64,000 nucleotides of DNA from JBMYYR01 sp965243605 (GCA_965243605.1 CBDEVQ010000025.1:62001-126000), one strand, 5' to 3'. Positions 51,734-61,964 are shown, numbered from the stretch's first letter. Notes: generated by a model not told the origin, from the sequence alone. Made by a program: numbers and translations.

Positions 51734-52339
51734 TTAGTTTTTTTTCATTTTTATTATTGTCGATACAAAATCCATGTGATCTAGAACGTCTTTTTCTCCA
51801 GATATTATAAGATCTGCCTGGTCTTTTTGAGAAATCGTATATTGATACATTCCCTTTCTAACCGTCTTAAAATATTGACTTTGAATTTCAGAAGCTTTAC
51901 GCTCCCTTTCTTCAATATCTCTGGTAATTCTTCTCACAATAGCAATATCCATCGGTGTGTCCACATAAATCTTTAAATCAATATGGTCTTTTAACTCTGG
52001 GTATGCATATATCATAGTACCTTCAACCAATAAAAATTCTTTTGGCTGTTTTTCTTCTGTTTCCTCAGACCTTGTATGTTCGCTAAAATTATAAATAGGA
52101 ATTTGAATGGTATTCCCTTTTAAAATTCTAACGACATCCTTAAACATTAAGTCAAATTCTATAGACTCTGGTTCGTCGTAGTTCGTTTTTACACGCTCAT
52201 CAAAACAGATGTCCGATTGGTCCTTATAGTAATTATCTTGATGTATAATTACCATGCTGTCTCCAAATGCTTCTTTAATTGCATTGGTTAGTCTTGATTT
52301 TCCGGATCCTGAGATTCCTGAAATTCCAATTATTTTCAC
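51734..52339 (-). CDS. udk: Uridine kinase
   Basis: 201 residues; P-loop GISGSGKS (about 8-15), IIHQDNYYKDQ, the YDEPESIEFDL substrate lid and RRITRDIEERER are those of uridine/cytidine kinase (pyrimidine salvage, cytoplasm). The normal length is just over 200. It begins 5 bp after the MbnP-like lipoprotein stop on the same strand and probably belongs to that operon. Confidence 0.9.
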   Translation of the reverse strand: MKIIGISGISGSGKSRLTNAIKEAFGDSMVIIHQDNYYKDQSDICFDERVKTNYDEPESIEFDLMFKDVVRILKGNTIQIPIYNFSEHTRSEETEEKQPKEFLLVEGTMIYAYPELKDHIDLKIYVDTPMDIAIVRRITRDIEERERKASEIQSQYFKTVRKGMYQYTISQKDQADLIISGEKDVLDHMDFVSTIIKMKKN

Positions 52340-52344
52340 GTAGG

Positions 52345-53100
52345 CTAGTTTTTAATACTTAAACTTGCGGCGAAGTTATCAACAATTTTTTGAGCAACGG
52401 CAATATTGGCGACACTTCCGTGCCAAGTTGGCTCATTTGGTACGTCAACCGTTTCAATTCTATTTATTATCCCTGGGATATCCAAGTTAAATTCTAAAAC
52501 GGTATCGTCGTAAAAATGTTTTTGGTTTAAGTTGAATTCCACCTCTTTATATAATTGATCTCTACCCGGGTGCCATGCATAGGTTTCGGTTAAATCAGTT
52601 GTAGAAGTTGTAGAGTAATATCCTGATAATGAGATAAAACGATACATCGTTGCCCAACTCCAATACATATTTTGCAATGAACTTAAGGGGTGATCTATTT
52701 CATAAAGGGTAGGGTCTGAACTATTAAAGTTTGGACTTAATCCAATTCCAAATTTAATTTTTTCATACGATCCAGATTCTAATTCAATATCAAACATTCC
52801 AGATCCTGGATCATCCAAATCAATCAGGTGAACGGAGTCTACATAGGTTTCTTCACCATTAGAACCTACTAATATGACATTAGAAATGTAATATTTGAAT
52901 TGTTCATAACGAATGGTAGTCCCATTAGAATAGGTAATTACATCCGACATTGAAAAGTCATCAGTTCCCATTTTAGGTTTAAAAACAATTTGAGAAGTTA
53001 CTTGAGCTGCTGACGAATCATCATCATCATCATCATCATTACACCCAGTTAAGAAAAGAAAAGAAAGAAGTAAAGGGAAAATTAAAAATTGTTTTTTCAT
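52345..53100 (-). CDS. MbnP-like lipoprotein
   Basis: 251 residues from ATG 53100, which overlaps the lnt stop as ATGA, so translation is probably coupled. Lipoprotein signal MKKQFLIFPLLLSFLFLTGC, then a run of seven Asp (from a GAT repeat). The MbnP-type domain shows IRYEQFKYYISNVILVG, VHLIDLDDPGSG, YEKIKFGIGLSPNFN and SLQNMYWSWATMYRF. MbnP-family proteins bind copper-related ligands in some bacteria; here this is only by family. Confidence 0.75.
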   Translation of the reverse strand: MKKQFLIFPLLLSFLFLTGCNDDDDDDDSSAAQVTSQIVFKPKMGTDDFSMSDVITYSNGTTIRYEQFKYYISNVILVGSNGEETYVDSVHLIDLDDPGSGMFDIELESGSYEKIKFGIGLSPNFNSSDPTLYEIDHPLSSLQNMYWSWATMYRFISLSGYYSTTSTTDLTETYAWHPGRDQLYKEVEFNLNQKHFYDDTVLEFNLDIPGIINRIETVDVPNEPTWHGSVANIAVAQKIVDNFAASLSIKN

Positions 53101-54665
53101 AATTTTGTACGGATAAATAGAGTTTCCATTTGTAGTAATAACATAATAAGAACAAATGTACATAATTTACCAATAAGGTGTTTGTTTTGGGTATAATACG
53201 TTTTTACTGGGCTTAGGCTGATGTTTCCCTCTATAACACCTTGGGCTTTATAATCCAATTTAGATTCTACGCTTCCATCTGGTCTAATAATTCCAGAAAT
53301 TCCAGTATTGGCACTTCTAACGACATATTTCTGATTTTCTATGGCTCTAATTTTAGCCAGTTCAAAATGGTGTTTATGGCCAGAAGTATTTCCCCACCAA
53401 TCGTCATTTGTCATGATCGTAATGAATTCTGAACCCAATTCCGAAAATTCCGCCGTATAATCTCCAAAGGCCGATTCGAAACATATTATTGGAGAAAATG
53501 AAAAGTTGTCTGTTCTTAAAACTTTAGGGGCATCACTTTTTCCTAAATTACCACTCACACCACCCAAATCAATATTAAAAAGAGACCCTAAAATAGGAGA
53601 GAGCACAGAAGCGAAAGGTGTGGTTTCTGCACCGGCCACTAATTTACTTTTATTGTATATATCAATTGTTTTATTTTTGTTGAATAAAACAGCACTGTTA
53701 AACACCTTGTAGTAAATCCCATTCCTGAATCGGATAGAGGCTTTTTCTAATTCATTTTCAGGTACGACTTGTCGCATCGAATTTGCTCCAGTAACCACAA
53801 AATGGTTTTCGGATTTAAGGGCAGATTGGATGAGATTAATGTATGGGTTATTCTCTACATCATCTTCTTTAATAGAACGGTGGATAAACGTTTCAGGACA
53901 CACAATTAAGGTGCGTTGTGTGGAATCAATTTTTGATAGTATTTCGGTGAAATCAATTATTTGTTTGTTGAAATCTGATGTAAACTTGTCTTTATATGCA
54001 TCAATATTAGGCTGGTAAACTAAAACTTTAAGTTTATTGTTATAAGTATCTGAATTAGTGTTGTTTGTGTTGAAAAATAACGGTGTTATTATTATTGTTG
54101 AAAATATAACTATTGTTGTTTTACTGTTTTTAACCTGTAATATGTTATAAATAAAGATATTAATAATAATTATCCATGCTGTACCACCTATGGCTCCAGA
54201 ATATTGGTACCATTGAATTAAATATGGAGCACTTGAAAGGCTATGCCCTAGATTAAACCAAGGCCATGAAAGGTCCCAAAAGTTCTGAATATACTCTATA
54301 GATATACTACTTAATAGAAAGACTAATAACCCTTGTTTTAAGTATCCCCTTTTGGTAAATCTATAGTATAAGATAAATGGAATTAAGAGCAATAAAGTTT
54401 GAACAATAGAAGCTAAAAGTGTACCGCCCCAATGGGCATTAGAAATCCAAAAATTTAGTATTAATCCAGTTGAAAAGTACAAAGAAAATAGCCTGAAAAT
54501 AACGGCTTTTGGCTTAACGTTTTGTTCAATAAATCGATCAATGAGGATGAAAATAGGAACAAAAGCAATAGAAATAAGATAGGCCTGACTCACAGGAGTC
54601 CAGGCCATTGTATAAAGTAAAATAAATAGAATTCCTAATCCGAAATTCGGTATTTTTTTTATCAT
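53097..54665 (-). CDS. lnt: Apolipoprotein N-acyltransferase
   Basis: 522 residues. Several N-terminal membrane helices are followed by a nitrilase-type periplasmic domain with the expected triad: Glu258 (VCPETF), Lys339 (YNKSKLVAGAE) and Cys395 (PIICFESAFGD). It adds the third acyl chain to lipoproteins in the inner membrane. Its position next to a lipoprotein gene fits. The start MIKKIPNFGLG is 4 bp after the PorV/PorQ stop, so all three are an operon. Confidence 0.92.
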   Translation of the reverse strand: MIKKIPNFGLGILFILLYTMAWTPVSQAYLISIAFVPIFILIDRFIEQNVKPKAVIFRLFSLYFSTGLILNFWISNAHWGGTLLASIVQTLLLLIPFILYYRFTKRGYLKQGLLVFLLSSISIEYIQNFWDLSWPWFNLGHSLSSAPYLIQWYQYSGAIGGTAWIIIINIFIYNILQVKNSKTTIVIFSTIIITPLFFNTNNTNSDTYNNKLKVLVYQPNIDAYKDKFTSDFNKQIIDFTEILSKIDSTQRTLIVCPETFIHRSIKEDDVENNPYINLIQSALKSENHFVVTGANSMRQVVPENELEKASIRFRNGIYYKVFNSAVLFNKNKTIDIYNKSKLVAGAETTPFASVLSPILGSLFNIDLGGVSGNLGKSDAPKVLRTDNFSFSPIICFESAFGDYTAEFSELGSEFITIMTNDDWWGNTSGHKHHFELAKIRAIENQKYVVRSANTGISGIIRPDGSVESKLDYKAQGVIEGNISLSPVKTYYTQNKHLIGKLCTFVLIMLLLQMETLFIRTKL

Positions 54666-54669
54666 TTTA

Positions 54670-55734
54670 TTAAAGTTTTGAGAAGTGGTATTTTAAGGAG
54701 AATACATGAGATAGTTCAGAGATAGAGGCATTTCCTACATCTGTAAACCCATAATCTATTTGGAAAGATTTGTAATGAGCTCCCATTCCTATACTTGGTT
54801 GAAAAGAGACTTTTTCCTTACCAAAATCGGTATACGTCTGAAAATTGTTAACACCAGTTCTTAAGTAAACAATTTCATTATAGTTTAGTTCAAAACCAAT
54901 ATTTGGTTCTATAGTGAATGTAGAGCTACTAATACTTGCGTTACGCTCTCCATCAAAGAATACATTGGTTCCAAATTCGGCTTTTAAACCCATTTTATTT
55001 TTAAACTTAAAGGTTCTACCTACAGCCATCTTAACGTGCGGAAGGGTATACTCTGTTCCATTTTCAATGGGATCTTGTCCCAATTCTATCAGTTTATCAT
55101 TTAAACTGTCATCAGAAAATACCCAAGAGGCAAAACTAGTGGTTAAATCGGATACAACAAAAGCATATGACATTTTACCTTTGTTATAAGTGGCTGCAAC
55201 GTCTGTACCCATTCCATATGCGTTTGCAAATGATCCTACTTGTCTGTAAATCAATTTAATATTTGCACCTACATTTAATCCTGGAATATTCGTTCTTCTA
55301 GAGAATGTTCCTAAAACAGCATAGTCAGCCGCCGAAAATAAACTTATTCTGTCGTAATCAACGTTACCTTGGTCATCAATAAGTTGAGTAGTATTCATAA
55401 TATCATCCACTCCAAATCTAATAACACTTAAAGCAACCGCTGTTTTTGGATTTAATTTTAAAGCAAAAGAAGCCGTATTATAATTTGCAATACCATTATA
55501 GTAATTAGAATGCATAAATGAGGCCTGAGCCGTATCCTGCATGGTGACTAAATTAGATGGATTCCAATACGCAGATTCTGCATTTCCTTTTTCGGTAAGA
55601 ACAGATCCGGCCATTCCAAAGGACTGAGCACCCATTCCTAATCTTAAAAATTCGTTACTATATTTAGAGCTTTGAGCATAAGTAAATGTCGAAATAGCAG
55701 TGGATATACAGATTATGTAGTGTTTTATTTTCAT
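54670..55734 (-). CDS. PorV/PorQ-family outer-membrane protein
   Basis: 354 residues with signal peptide (MKIKHYIICISTAISTFTYAQ). The start of the mature part, EFLRLGMGAQSFGMAGSVLTEKGNAESAYWNPSNL in two overlapping parts, is the signature of the FadL-like PorV/PorQ family involved in T9SS or related outer-membrane export. Ends in a barrel strand (VFSLKYHF). First gene of the operon with lnt, MbnP-like and udk. Whether it is the T9SS PorV/PorQ or a paralogue cannot be told. Confidence 0.75.
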   Translation of the reverse strand: MKIKHYIICISTAISTFTYAQSSKYSNEFLRLGMGAQSFGMAGSVLTEKGNAESAYWNPSNLVTMQDTAQASFMHSNYYNGIANYNTASFALKLNPKTAVALSVIRFGVDDIMNTTQLIDDQGNVDYDRISLFSAADYAVLGTFSRRTNIPGLNVGANIKLIYRQVGSFANAYGMGTDVAATYNKGKMSYAFVVSDLTTSFASWVFSDDSLNDKLIELGQDPIENGTEYTLPHVKMAVGRTFKFKNKMGLKAEFGTNVFFDGERNASISSSTFTIEPNIGFELNYNEIVYLRTGVNNFQTYTDFGKEKVSFQPSIGMGAHYKSFQIDYGFTDVGNASISELSHVFSLKYHFSKL

Positions 55735-55818
55735 AATTTGGTTTATTTACAAAGAAATACAGACGGTTAGAAAGATAATAAAATGATGTTCATCATATAG
55801 AACATAAAAACAGGTTGT

Positions 55819-56532
55819 TTATTGCTTTTCTGGAACAACTACCATTCTTTCTTTTTTCATCCAATTGGTTATTTCTTTGCTAATTGTTTTATGATATGGA
55901 CTTATATAGCTGTTAATTATGTCTTTAAATCTGTAAAAAATACTAATCTTATTATCTTCTAAATAATATATAACTTGTGGATCTGTCTTAACCAGTGAAT
56001 CTGTACTGGCCATATAAACGGTAGATGAGTTCGTTGAATTAATTTGAATTTTATGAACTGAATTTAATTTAATAGCCTCAAAATTCTCACCAGTCTTACG
56101 TTCTATTTCTTTTTCGATAACCTCGTCATATTTTCCAAATATTTTAGGCGTCAGTAAATCGTCATAATTAGAGGTGTATAAACCATCAACTGAATCGTTA
56201 AGGGTATATAAATCGCATAAATTAGCCTCTAAATACATGCTATCCTTGTTAATGAAATTAAAGAGCACGTTACAATTTGTATTCTTATCTTGATATTTGT
56301 ATTGGTTTAAAGCTTGTAATTCAAGTTCTCCGGTAATAAAAATTCTCGATGTTTTGCGCATCAACCCTTCAAGAATAAACGATAATCCAACTTGGTTAGA
56401 AGATTGAGTAATTTTTATCTCAATATTATTTTCACTGTTGTTTTGTAATTCCCAAACATTTTGAAAATTTGTTTGTGCTGTAGATACAGTTAATCCAAGA
56501 CTTAATACAATATATAGAAATACGAATTTCAT
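55819..56532 (-). CDS. Exported protein of unknown function
   Basis: 237 residues with signal peptide MKFVFLYIVLSLGLTVSTAQ. A beta-rich first half (NVWELQNNSENNIEIKI) and a charged C-terminus (TISKEITNWMKKERMVVVPE). No family recognised. It precedes the PorV/PorQ operon by 84 bp. Confidence 0.5.
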   Translation of the reverse strand: MKFVFLYIVLSLGLTVSTAQTNFQNVWELQNNSENNIEIKITQSSNQVGLSFILEGLMRKTSRIFITGELELQALNQYKYQDKNTNCNVLFNFINKDSMYLEANLCDLYTLNDSVDGLYTSNYDDLLTPKIFGKYDEVIEKEIERKTGENFEAIKLNSVHKIQINSTNSSTVYMASTDSLVKTDPQVIYYLEDNKISIFYRFKDIINSYISPYHKTISKEITNWMKKERMVVVPEKQ

Positions 56533-56600
56533 TGAAATTTTGTTTTATGCAGATTAGTGCTTTTGGGCAAAATTATAATATTTCGAGTTAAAAAAAACTT

Positions 56601-56636
56601 TTTGTATTTAAAAGCGAATGAATATCATTATTTTTG
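56601..56636 (+). promoter_or_regulatory. Possible Bacteroidota promoter
   Basis: TTTG at 56601-56604 and TATTTTTG (fits TAnnTTTG) at 56629-56636, 24 bp before the CHU_C gene start. The spacing is slightly longer than usual. Confidence 0.4.
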
Positions 56637-56659
56637 TTCGTTAATTTAAACTTTTTACA

Positions 56660-58783
56660 ATGAAACGTGTTTTGTGGGGACTATTAATTCCTCTACTTTT
56701 TCTAAGTAGCACAGTACATACAATGGCATGTAATGTTATTGTTGTAACGGCTACGGTAATTAATGAAAATAATTGCGGTTTAGGTCCTAACGGGTCTATA
56801 GATATAGATATTATAGGTGGAGATGCTCCATATACATACGCTTGGACCAATGGAGATACCATAGAAGATATCTCAGGATTATCTGCTGGTACATATGGTG
56901 TAACCGTTTACGATTCTAATGGATGTGATGGTGTTGCAGCTTTTGTTGTAGGTTTAGCATCTTCATTATCAATTGTAGATAATAGTATTTATCCAAGTTG
57001 TGATGGAGATTTAGGAACTGGTCACGTTTCAGTTACAGGAGGGAATCCTCCTTATACATTTAACTGGACGAGTGGATCTGTAGATTCTGTTGCTAATAAT
57101 TTAGCCGTAGGAATGCATTCTGTTGTGGTAACGGATGCTTCTGGTTGTTCAGATTCTTTAGATATTGAAATTTTAACTAACCCAGAATTACAAGTCTTTC
57201 CAATTATTGAACATTCTATTTGTTATTCCGATAGTGGAAGTGTTTCCTTATTAATATTAGGTGGAGCGACTCCATATACCATTAATTGGAATGGTGTTGA
57301 TTCTACGACAGTTGAGCCAGGAACCTATATGGTATCTGTAACTGATATTAGTGGATGTGAGAAAGAAGTAAGCTATACGGTTTTAAGCGAAGAGGAACTT
57401 GAAATTGATATAACTCCAGTAATTATCTCATGTGACGATAATTTATATACGTTAGAAGTTGACGTTGTTGGGGGAGTACCTCCATATACATACCAATGGT
57501 CTATGGCAGATACAGCTCAAGTTGGAGCAGGTATTCACACGTTAATTTTAACGGATAGTTTAGGATGTGTTCAAACGGAATCATTTGAATTGGATTCTGC
57601 TGATTTATTAGAAGTAACTTCGGAATATGGATCTGTAGATTGCTTAGATACAATAACAGATATTACAATTTCTATTGAAGGTGGAGTGTCGCCATACCAT
57701 ATTGAATGGTCTGATGGGCAATTAAACCTATTTACTAAATCTGTAGTCATTGGAAACGATGAATATGTAACCGTAACAGATGATAGAGGTTGTGAGTTTG
57801 TACAACATTTTGATGTTACAGGTCCTGGTCGAATTCATTTAAGTCCTGAAATATTTCCAACCACTTGTGGAAGAAATAATGGAGGATTTATTTTTAACGC
57901 CACAGGAGGTTCTGGTGTATATTCTTATAATGTAAACGGAAGTACAGTTAGCCATAGTGTTGGTAACTTACCAGCAGATACTTATATTATTCAAATTAAA
58001 GACAATCAAGGATGTGTTTTAGATACAACCATTGTTATTGAAGAAATTCCAGTTGCCAAACTACTTGGTCATACTGTTGTACATAATATTTGTAGTTCAG
58101 ACACTTTAGGAAGTATTTCTGTAAAGTTTGATAATTCGGACTTAACGTATGAATGGTCAAATTCAGAATCGTCTTCTTCAATAGAAAATTTAGTTGGAGG
58201 AAATTATAAATTAACAGTTACAGATACTGTAGGATGTTCTTGGGATACTACATTTGCTGTAAACAGAGGAAGAGTGTTAAAAGCGTCTTTCAAGGATACT
58301 TTTGAACCTTGTAATTTAGTATCGTCTGACCCAACATTAACCGTATACCCTCAAGGTGGAATAGAGCCTTATACGTATTTATGGAATGACGGTTCAGAAG
58401 ATCAAGAAATTTTAATTGAAGGTATTGGAGAGTATTTTGTAACGGTAACAGATTCTTCTGGATGTTCTAATGTATTTAACTATGCTGTAAAAGGAGATCC
58501 AATTGCTGGTAACATTTGTTTTAAAATTCCGAATGCATTTTCTCCAAATAATGATGGATTTAATGATACTTGGGAAATTTTAGGAATCGAAGAATTTCCA
58601 TTAGCTCAAGTTCAAGTGTTTGACCGTTGGGGAAAACTTATTATTGATAAAAAGGATTATCAATCCGATTGGGATGGAACAGTAGATGGAAATGATTTGG
58701 AAATGGGAAGTTATATGTATATCGTTAACTTAAATGCTCCAAATGTATCTGTGTTTAAAGGAATTGTTAGTATAAAAAGATAA
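56660..58783 (+). CDS. SprB-repeat protein with T9SS type B sorting domain (gliding-motility type)
   Basis: 707 residues. Signal peptide MKRVLWGLLIPLLFLSSTVHTMA, then about seven repeats of the form GG-(x)-PYTY-x-W-x-(x)-G ... GTY-x-V-x-V-(T/Y)-D-x-x-GC (SprB repeats), and a CHU_C-type end: FKIPNAFSPNNDGFNDTW, VQVFDRWGKLIID, WDGTVDGNDLEMGSYMYI. Secreted through T9SS and attached to the cell surface; it acts, by family, as an adhesin. It is followed after 3 bp by a PorP/SprF gene, the standard pairing. Confidence 0.92.
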   Translation: MKRVLWGLLIPLLFLSSTVHTMACNVIVVTATVINENNCGLGPNGSIDIDIIGGDAPYTYAWTNGDTIEDISGLSAGTYGVTVYDSNGCDGVAAFVVGLASSLSIVDNSIYPSCDGDLGTGHVSVTGGNPPYTFNWTSGSVDSVANNLAVGMHSVVVTDASGCSDSLDIEILTNPELQVFPIIEHSICYSDSGSVSLLILGGATPYTINWNGVDSTTVEPGTYMVSVTDISGCEKEVSYTVLSEEELEIDITPVIISCDDNLYTLEVDVVGGVPPYTYQWSMADTAQVGAGIHTLILTDSLGCVQTESFELDSADLLEVTSEYGSVDCLDTITDITISIEGGVSPYHIEWSDGQLNLFTKSVVIGNDEYVTVTDDRGCEFVQHFDVTGPGRIHLSPEIFPTTCGRNNGGFIFNATGGSGVYSYNVNGSTVSHSVGNLPADTYIIQIKDNQGCVLDTTIVIEEIPVAKLLGHTVVHNICSSDTLGSISVKFDNSDLTYEWSNSESSSSIENLVGGNYKLTVTDTVGCSWDTTFAVNRGRVLKASFKDTFEPCNLVSSDPTLTVYPQGGIEPYTYLWNDGSEDQEILIEGIGEYFVTVTDSSGCSNVFNYAVKGDPIAGNICFKIPNAFSPNNDGFNDTWEILGIEEFPLAQVQVFDRWGKLIIDKKDYQSDWDGTVDGNDLEMGSYMYIVNLNAPNVSVFKGIVSIKR

Positions 58784-58786
58784 GAA

Positions 58787-59764
58787 ATGAAATTTATAAA
58801 AGTAGTATGTATCCTTGCAGCACTTCATACAGGTACTGCATTCGCTCAGCAAAATCCATTTTCATCGTCTTATACTTTAAACGAACAGTTTTCTAGCCCA
58901 TCTAACGTTGGTATTTACGACTATATGTTAGTAAATGCTTCAACACGTTTGCAAATGTTAGGGTTTGACGATGGTCCAAGAACGCATTTTATTAGTGCCA
59001 ATACAGCCATAGACGATATGCATAGTGGAGGTATAATGGCCTTTAGTGATAAATTTGGAGTGACTCAACAAACCGGTATTTATTTAGATTATGCCTATAG
59101 AATGCCGATTGGTTTAGACTATAATATTTCGTTTGGTATTGGTCCAAAATTATTCTCTTACAGCTTTAATGATTCGGGGATAGACGTTGTAGATCCAGGA
59201 GATCCGGTATTTGGTAATAATGAAGAGTCTAGCTTTTCTGTTGATGCTAGAGTGGGTGTTTCTATTTTTTCTGATGATTTATTAGTGAGTTTATCTGCTG
59301 ATAATTTAATAGAAAGCTCTATAAAATTAGCGCAGAAAGATAACCGTCTAAATAATCTTCAACGAGAGTTTAAACTGTATGCCCATTACCATTATCAGTT
59401 AGAGCAAGCCAATAATTTTGCTATTGAACCTTCTGTAATGCTAAGATCTAAGCTTTATGGACACTACATATTAGAAGGGAATATTGATGTTGTATACATG
59501 GATTTATTCTATGCTGGTGTACATTATAGACACGATAATGCTTACGGATTTAGATTAGGAGCGCGTTCTAAAGAAATTATTTTCACCTACCAATTCGAAG
59601 TGGTGTCATCAGATTTATCCGAACTGGGTAAAACATCGCATGAAATTGGATTAGGGTTCAGAATTTTTAATGATAAGTCTAGCCAAAATAACCGTTGGTA
59701 CGAAAGACATAAGGAGAATGCCTGGATAGGAAAAGATAGCTTTATTAATAGAGATAAAGAATAG
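58787..59764 (+). CDS. PorP/SprF-family T9SS membrane protein
   Basis: 325 residues. Signal peptide (MKFIKVVCILAALHTGTAFAQQ), then a barrel of PorP/SprF type (LQMLGFDDGPRTHFISANTA, FGVTQQTGIYLDYAYRMP, DARVGVSIFSDDLLVSLSAD, GLGFRIF). By family it is needed to export or anchor the large type B cargo encoded beside it. The two are one operon. Confidence 0.88.
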   Translation: MKFIKVVCILAALHTGTAFAQQNPFSSSYTLNEQFSSPSNVGIYDYMLVNASTRLQMLGFDDGPRTHFISANTAIDDMHSGGIMAFSDKFGVTQQTGIYLDYAYRMPIGLDYNISFGIGPKLFSYSFNDSGIDVVDPGDPVFGNNEESSFSVDARVGVSIFSDDLLVSLSADNLIESSIKLAQKDNRLNNLQREFKLYAHYHYQLEQANNFAIEPSVMLRSKLYGHYILEGNIDVVYMDLFYAGVHYRHDNAYGFRLGARSKEIIFTYQFEVVSSDLSELGKTSHEIGLGFRIFNDKSSQNNRWYERHKENAWIGKDSFINRDKE

Positions 59765-59840
59765 GGTATTGGTCTTAACTAACCATACTTTTTAAAAGTA
59801 AAGCCTAATTTATAGGACTTACTTTATATAATAATAACTT

Positions 59841-59891
59841 AAAAAACCGTTTAACTCGATAGAATTATCGAAACTTTAAACGGTTTTTTTT
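59841..59891 (+). terminator. Rho-independent terminator
   Basis: AAAAAACCGTTTAA / TTTAAACGGTTTTTTTT with an inner TCGATA / TATCGA stem. Confidence 0.9.
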
Positions 59892-59914
59892 GAAATATAC
59901 CATAAGACAGAACA

Positions 59915-61654
59915 ATGGAAAAAAAGAATAGTGTATCCTTTCTTTGGGCATTTAGAGAATTTATTTGGCCAAGGAAGAAAGTAGTAGGTATTGGATTAAT
60001 CTTAATAATGATTAGAAGTCTTGCTGGGTTAGTTTTACCTTTAAAAAGTAAAGACCTAATTGATGAAGTTATACCGGCACAAGATTTTGATGGCCTGACA
60101 ATGTTATTGATTGTTGTATGTTCAGCCATTTTTATTCAAGCACTAACTTCATTTGCTTTAACCAGAATATTAAGTGTAGAAGCACAAAGCTTAATTGCTA
60201 AATTAAGGGCGAAAGTACAACGTAAGATATTAAAATTACCTATTGGCTTTTTTGACGATAATAAATCTGGAGCATTAGTTTCTCGTGTTATGAGCGACGT
60301 AGAAGGGGTAAGAAATTTAGTGGGTACAGGACTGGTTCAACTTATTGGAGGAACCGTAACGGCCATTATATCATTAATCCTATTAATAGAAATAAATGTT
60401 AAGATGACTTTGTTTGTATTAATTCCGGTTTTAATTTTTGCAATTGTAGCCATGAAAGCCTTTAAAATAATACGTCCTATTTTTAGAGCGAGAGGAAAGA
60501 TTAATGCTGAAGTTACAGGAAGGTTGACCGAAACGTTAAACGGAATTCGTGTGATTAAAGGATTTAATGCCGAGGATCAAGAAAACACCTCATTCGAAAA
60601 AGGAGTCGATCGATTATTTTTAAACGTAAAAAAGAGTTTGACAGCAACGGCATTTATTACCAGCTCATCAACATTTTTATTAGGACTCGCTTCTGCCGGT
60701 ATAATGGGTATAGGAGGTTATTTTATGATGGAAGGGACAATGAGCCTTGGTGATTTTATGAAATTCACTTTACTTCTTGGGTTTATGATATCTCCAATTG
60801 TACAAATGAGTAATATTGGAAGTCAGTTAACAGAAGCCATGGCCGGTTTAGATCGTACAGAGGAGTTAATGAACATGACAGAAGAAGATGATTTGTATGA
60901 TCGAACACATCAGTTAGATGCTATTGTTGGAAATGTGCAATTTAAATCAGTTTCTTTTGCCTATGAAGAAAATAAAGACGTTCTACATGATATTTCTTTT
61001 GAAGCCCCTAAAGGTAGTGTAACAGCACTGGTAGGATCTTCAGGGTCTGGAAAATCTACAATTGCAGGACTAATAGCCACCTTTTTAAACCCTTCATCGG
61101 GACAGGTTATTGTAGATGGTATAGATATTACACGTGTAAACCTTAATAGTTTTAGATCTCAGCTGGGTGTTGTATTGCAAGATGACTTCTTGTATGAAGG
61201 GACCATTAGAGAGAATATCTTATTCCCTAGGCCAAATGCAACCGAAGATGAATTGATGAATGCCGTAAAAGGTGCTTATATTAATGAATTTACGGATCGT
61301 TTTGAAGATGGACTAAATACCGTAATTGGAGAACGGGGAGTTAAGTTATCAGGTGGACAAAGACAACGTATTTCTATTGCCCGTGCATTGTTGGCCGATC
61401 CTAAGCTTTTAATATTAGATGAAGCAACATCCAATCTAGATACCGAAAGTGAGTCGTTTATTCAAGAGAGTTTAAATACATTAATGGAAAATAGAACCAC
61501 CTTTGTTATTGCCCATAGATTAACAACCATCCAAAAAGCAGATCAAATTCTGGTTATTGAAGAAGGAAATATCGTTGAGCGTGGAAAACATGACGAATTG
61601 ATAGAGAAACAAGGCCGTTATTATGACTTGTATACCTATCAAAGTAGAATTTAA
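59915..61654 (+). CDS. MsbA-like ABC exporter (fused permease and ATPase)
   Basis: 579 residues: six-helix transmembrane domain (about 20-305) followed by a nucleotide-binding domain with Walker A GSSGSGKST (374-382), signature LSGGQRQR (about 477), Walker B LLILDEATSNLD and a switch IAHRLTTI. Homodimeric type IV exporter for lipids or drugs; substrate not predictable. Single gene between two terminators. Confidence 0.88.
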   Translation: MEKKNSVSFLWAFREFIWPRKKVVGIGLILIMIRSLAGLVLPLKSKDLIDEVIPAQDFDGLTMLLIVVCSAIFIQALTSFALTRILSVEAQSLIAKLRAKVQRKILKLPIGFFDDNKSGALVSRVMSDVEGVRNLVGTGLVQLIGGTVTAIISLILLIEINVKMTLFVLIPVLIFAIVAMKAFKIIRPIFRARGKINAEVTGRLTETLNGIRVIKGFNAEDQENTSFEKGVDRLFLNVKKSLTATAFITSSSTFLLGLASAGIMGIGGYFMMEGTMSLGDFMKFTLLLGFMISPIVQMSNIGSQLTEAMAGLDRTEELMNMTEEDDLYDRTHQLDAIVGNVQFKSVSFAYEENKDVLHDISFEAPKGSVTALVGSSGSGKSTIAGLIATFLNPSSGQVIVDGIDITRVNLNSFRSQLGVVLQDDFLYEGTIRENILFPRPNATEDELMNAVKGAYINEFTDRFEDGLNTVIGERGVKLSGGQRQRISIARALLADPKLLILDEATSNLDTESESFIQESLNTLMENRTTFVIAHRLTTIQKADQILVIEEGNIVERGKHDELIEKQGRYYDLYTYQSRI

Positions 61655-61660
61655 ATTAAA

Positions 61661-61697
61661 AGGGCCTAGACATTATGAAGTGTTCTAGGCTTTTTTT
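61661..61697 (+). terminator. Rho-independent terminator
   Basis: GCCTAGA / TCTAGGC stem followed by T7, seven bp past the ABC transporter stop. Confidence 0.85.
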
Positions 61698-61830
61698 ATG
61701 GTCATAAGAATAATTTAAGGGCGTTTTAATATGTAAGATGGCACCTAATGCCAAAAATTGCAAAATAGAGAACTGTAAGAATGTCCTTCATTTGTCAGTA
61801 TTATTGTATGAACGGGTACTGATTTCTGTT

Positions 61831-61871
61831 AAAATGTCATGAAATAAAATCAAAAACTTAAAAAATGTCAT
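61831..61871 (+). promoter_or_regulatory. Direct repeat upstream of dnaK
   Basis: AAAATGTCAT at 61831-61840 and 61862-61871, 31 bp (about three helical turns) apart, 94 bp before the dnaK start. A possible regulator-binding pair; no CIRCE element is seen. Confidence 0.35.
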
Positions 61872-61964
61872 ACAAATACTATAAAAACCAAATGGCATAG
61901 GATTTGTCTTAAAGGAAATCGTTGTAGAAAAGAAAAACACACAAAACACGAAAAAATATACAAA

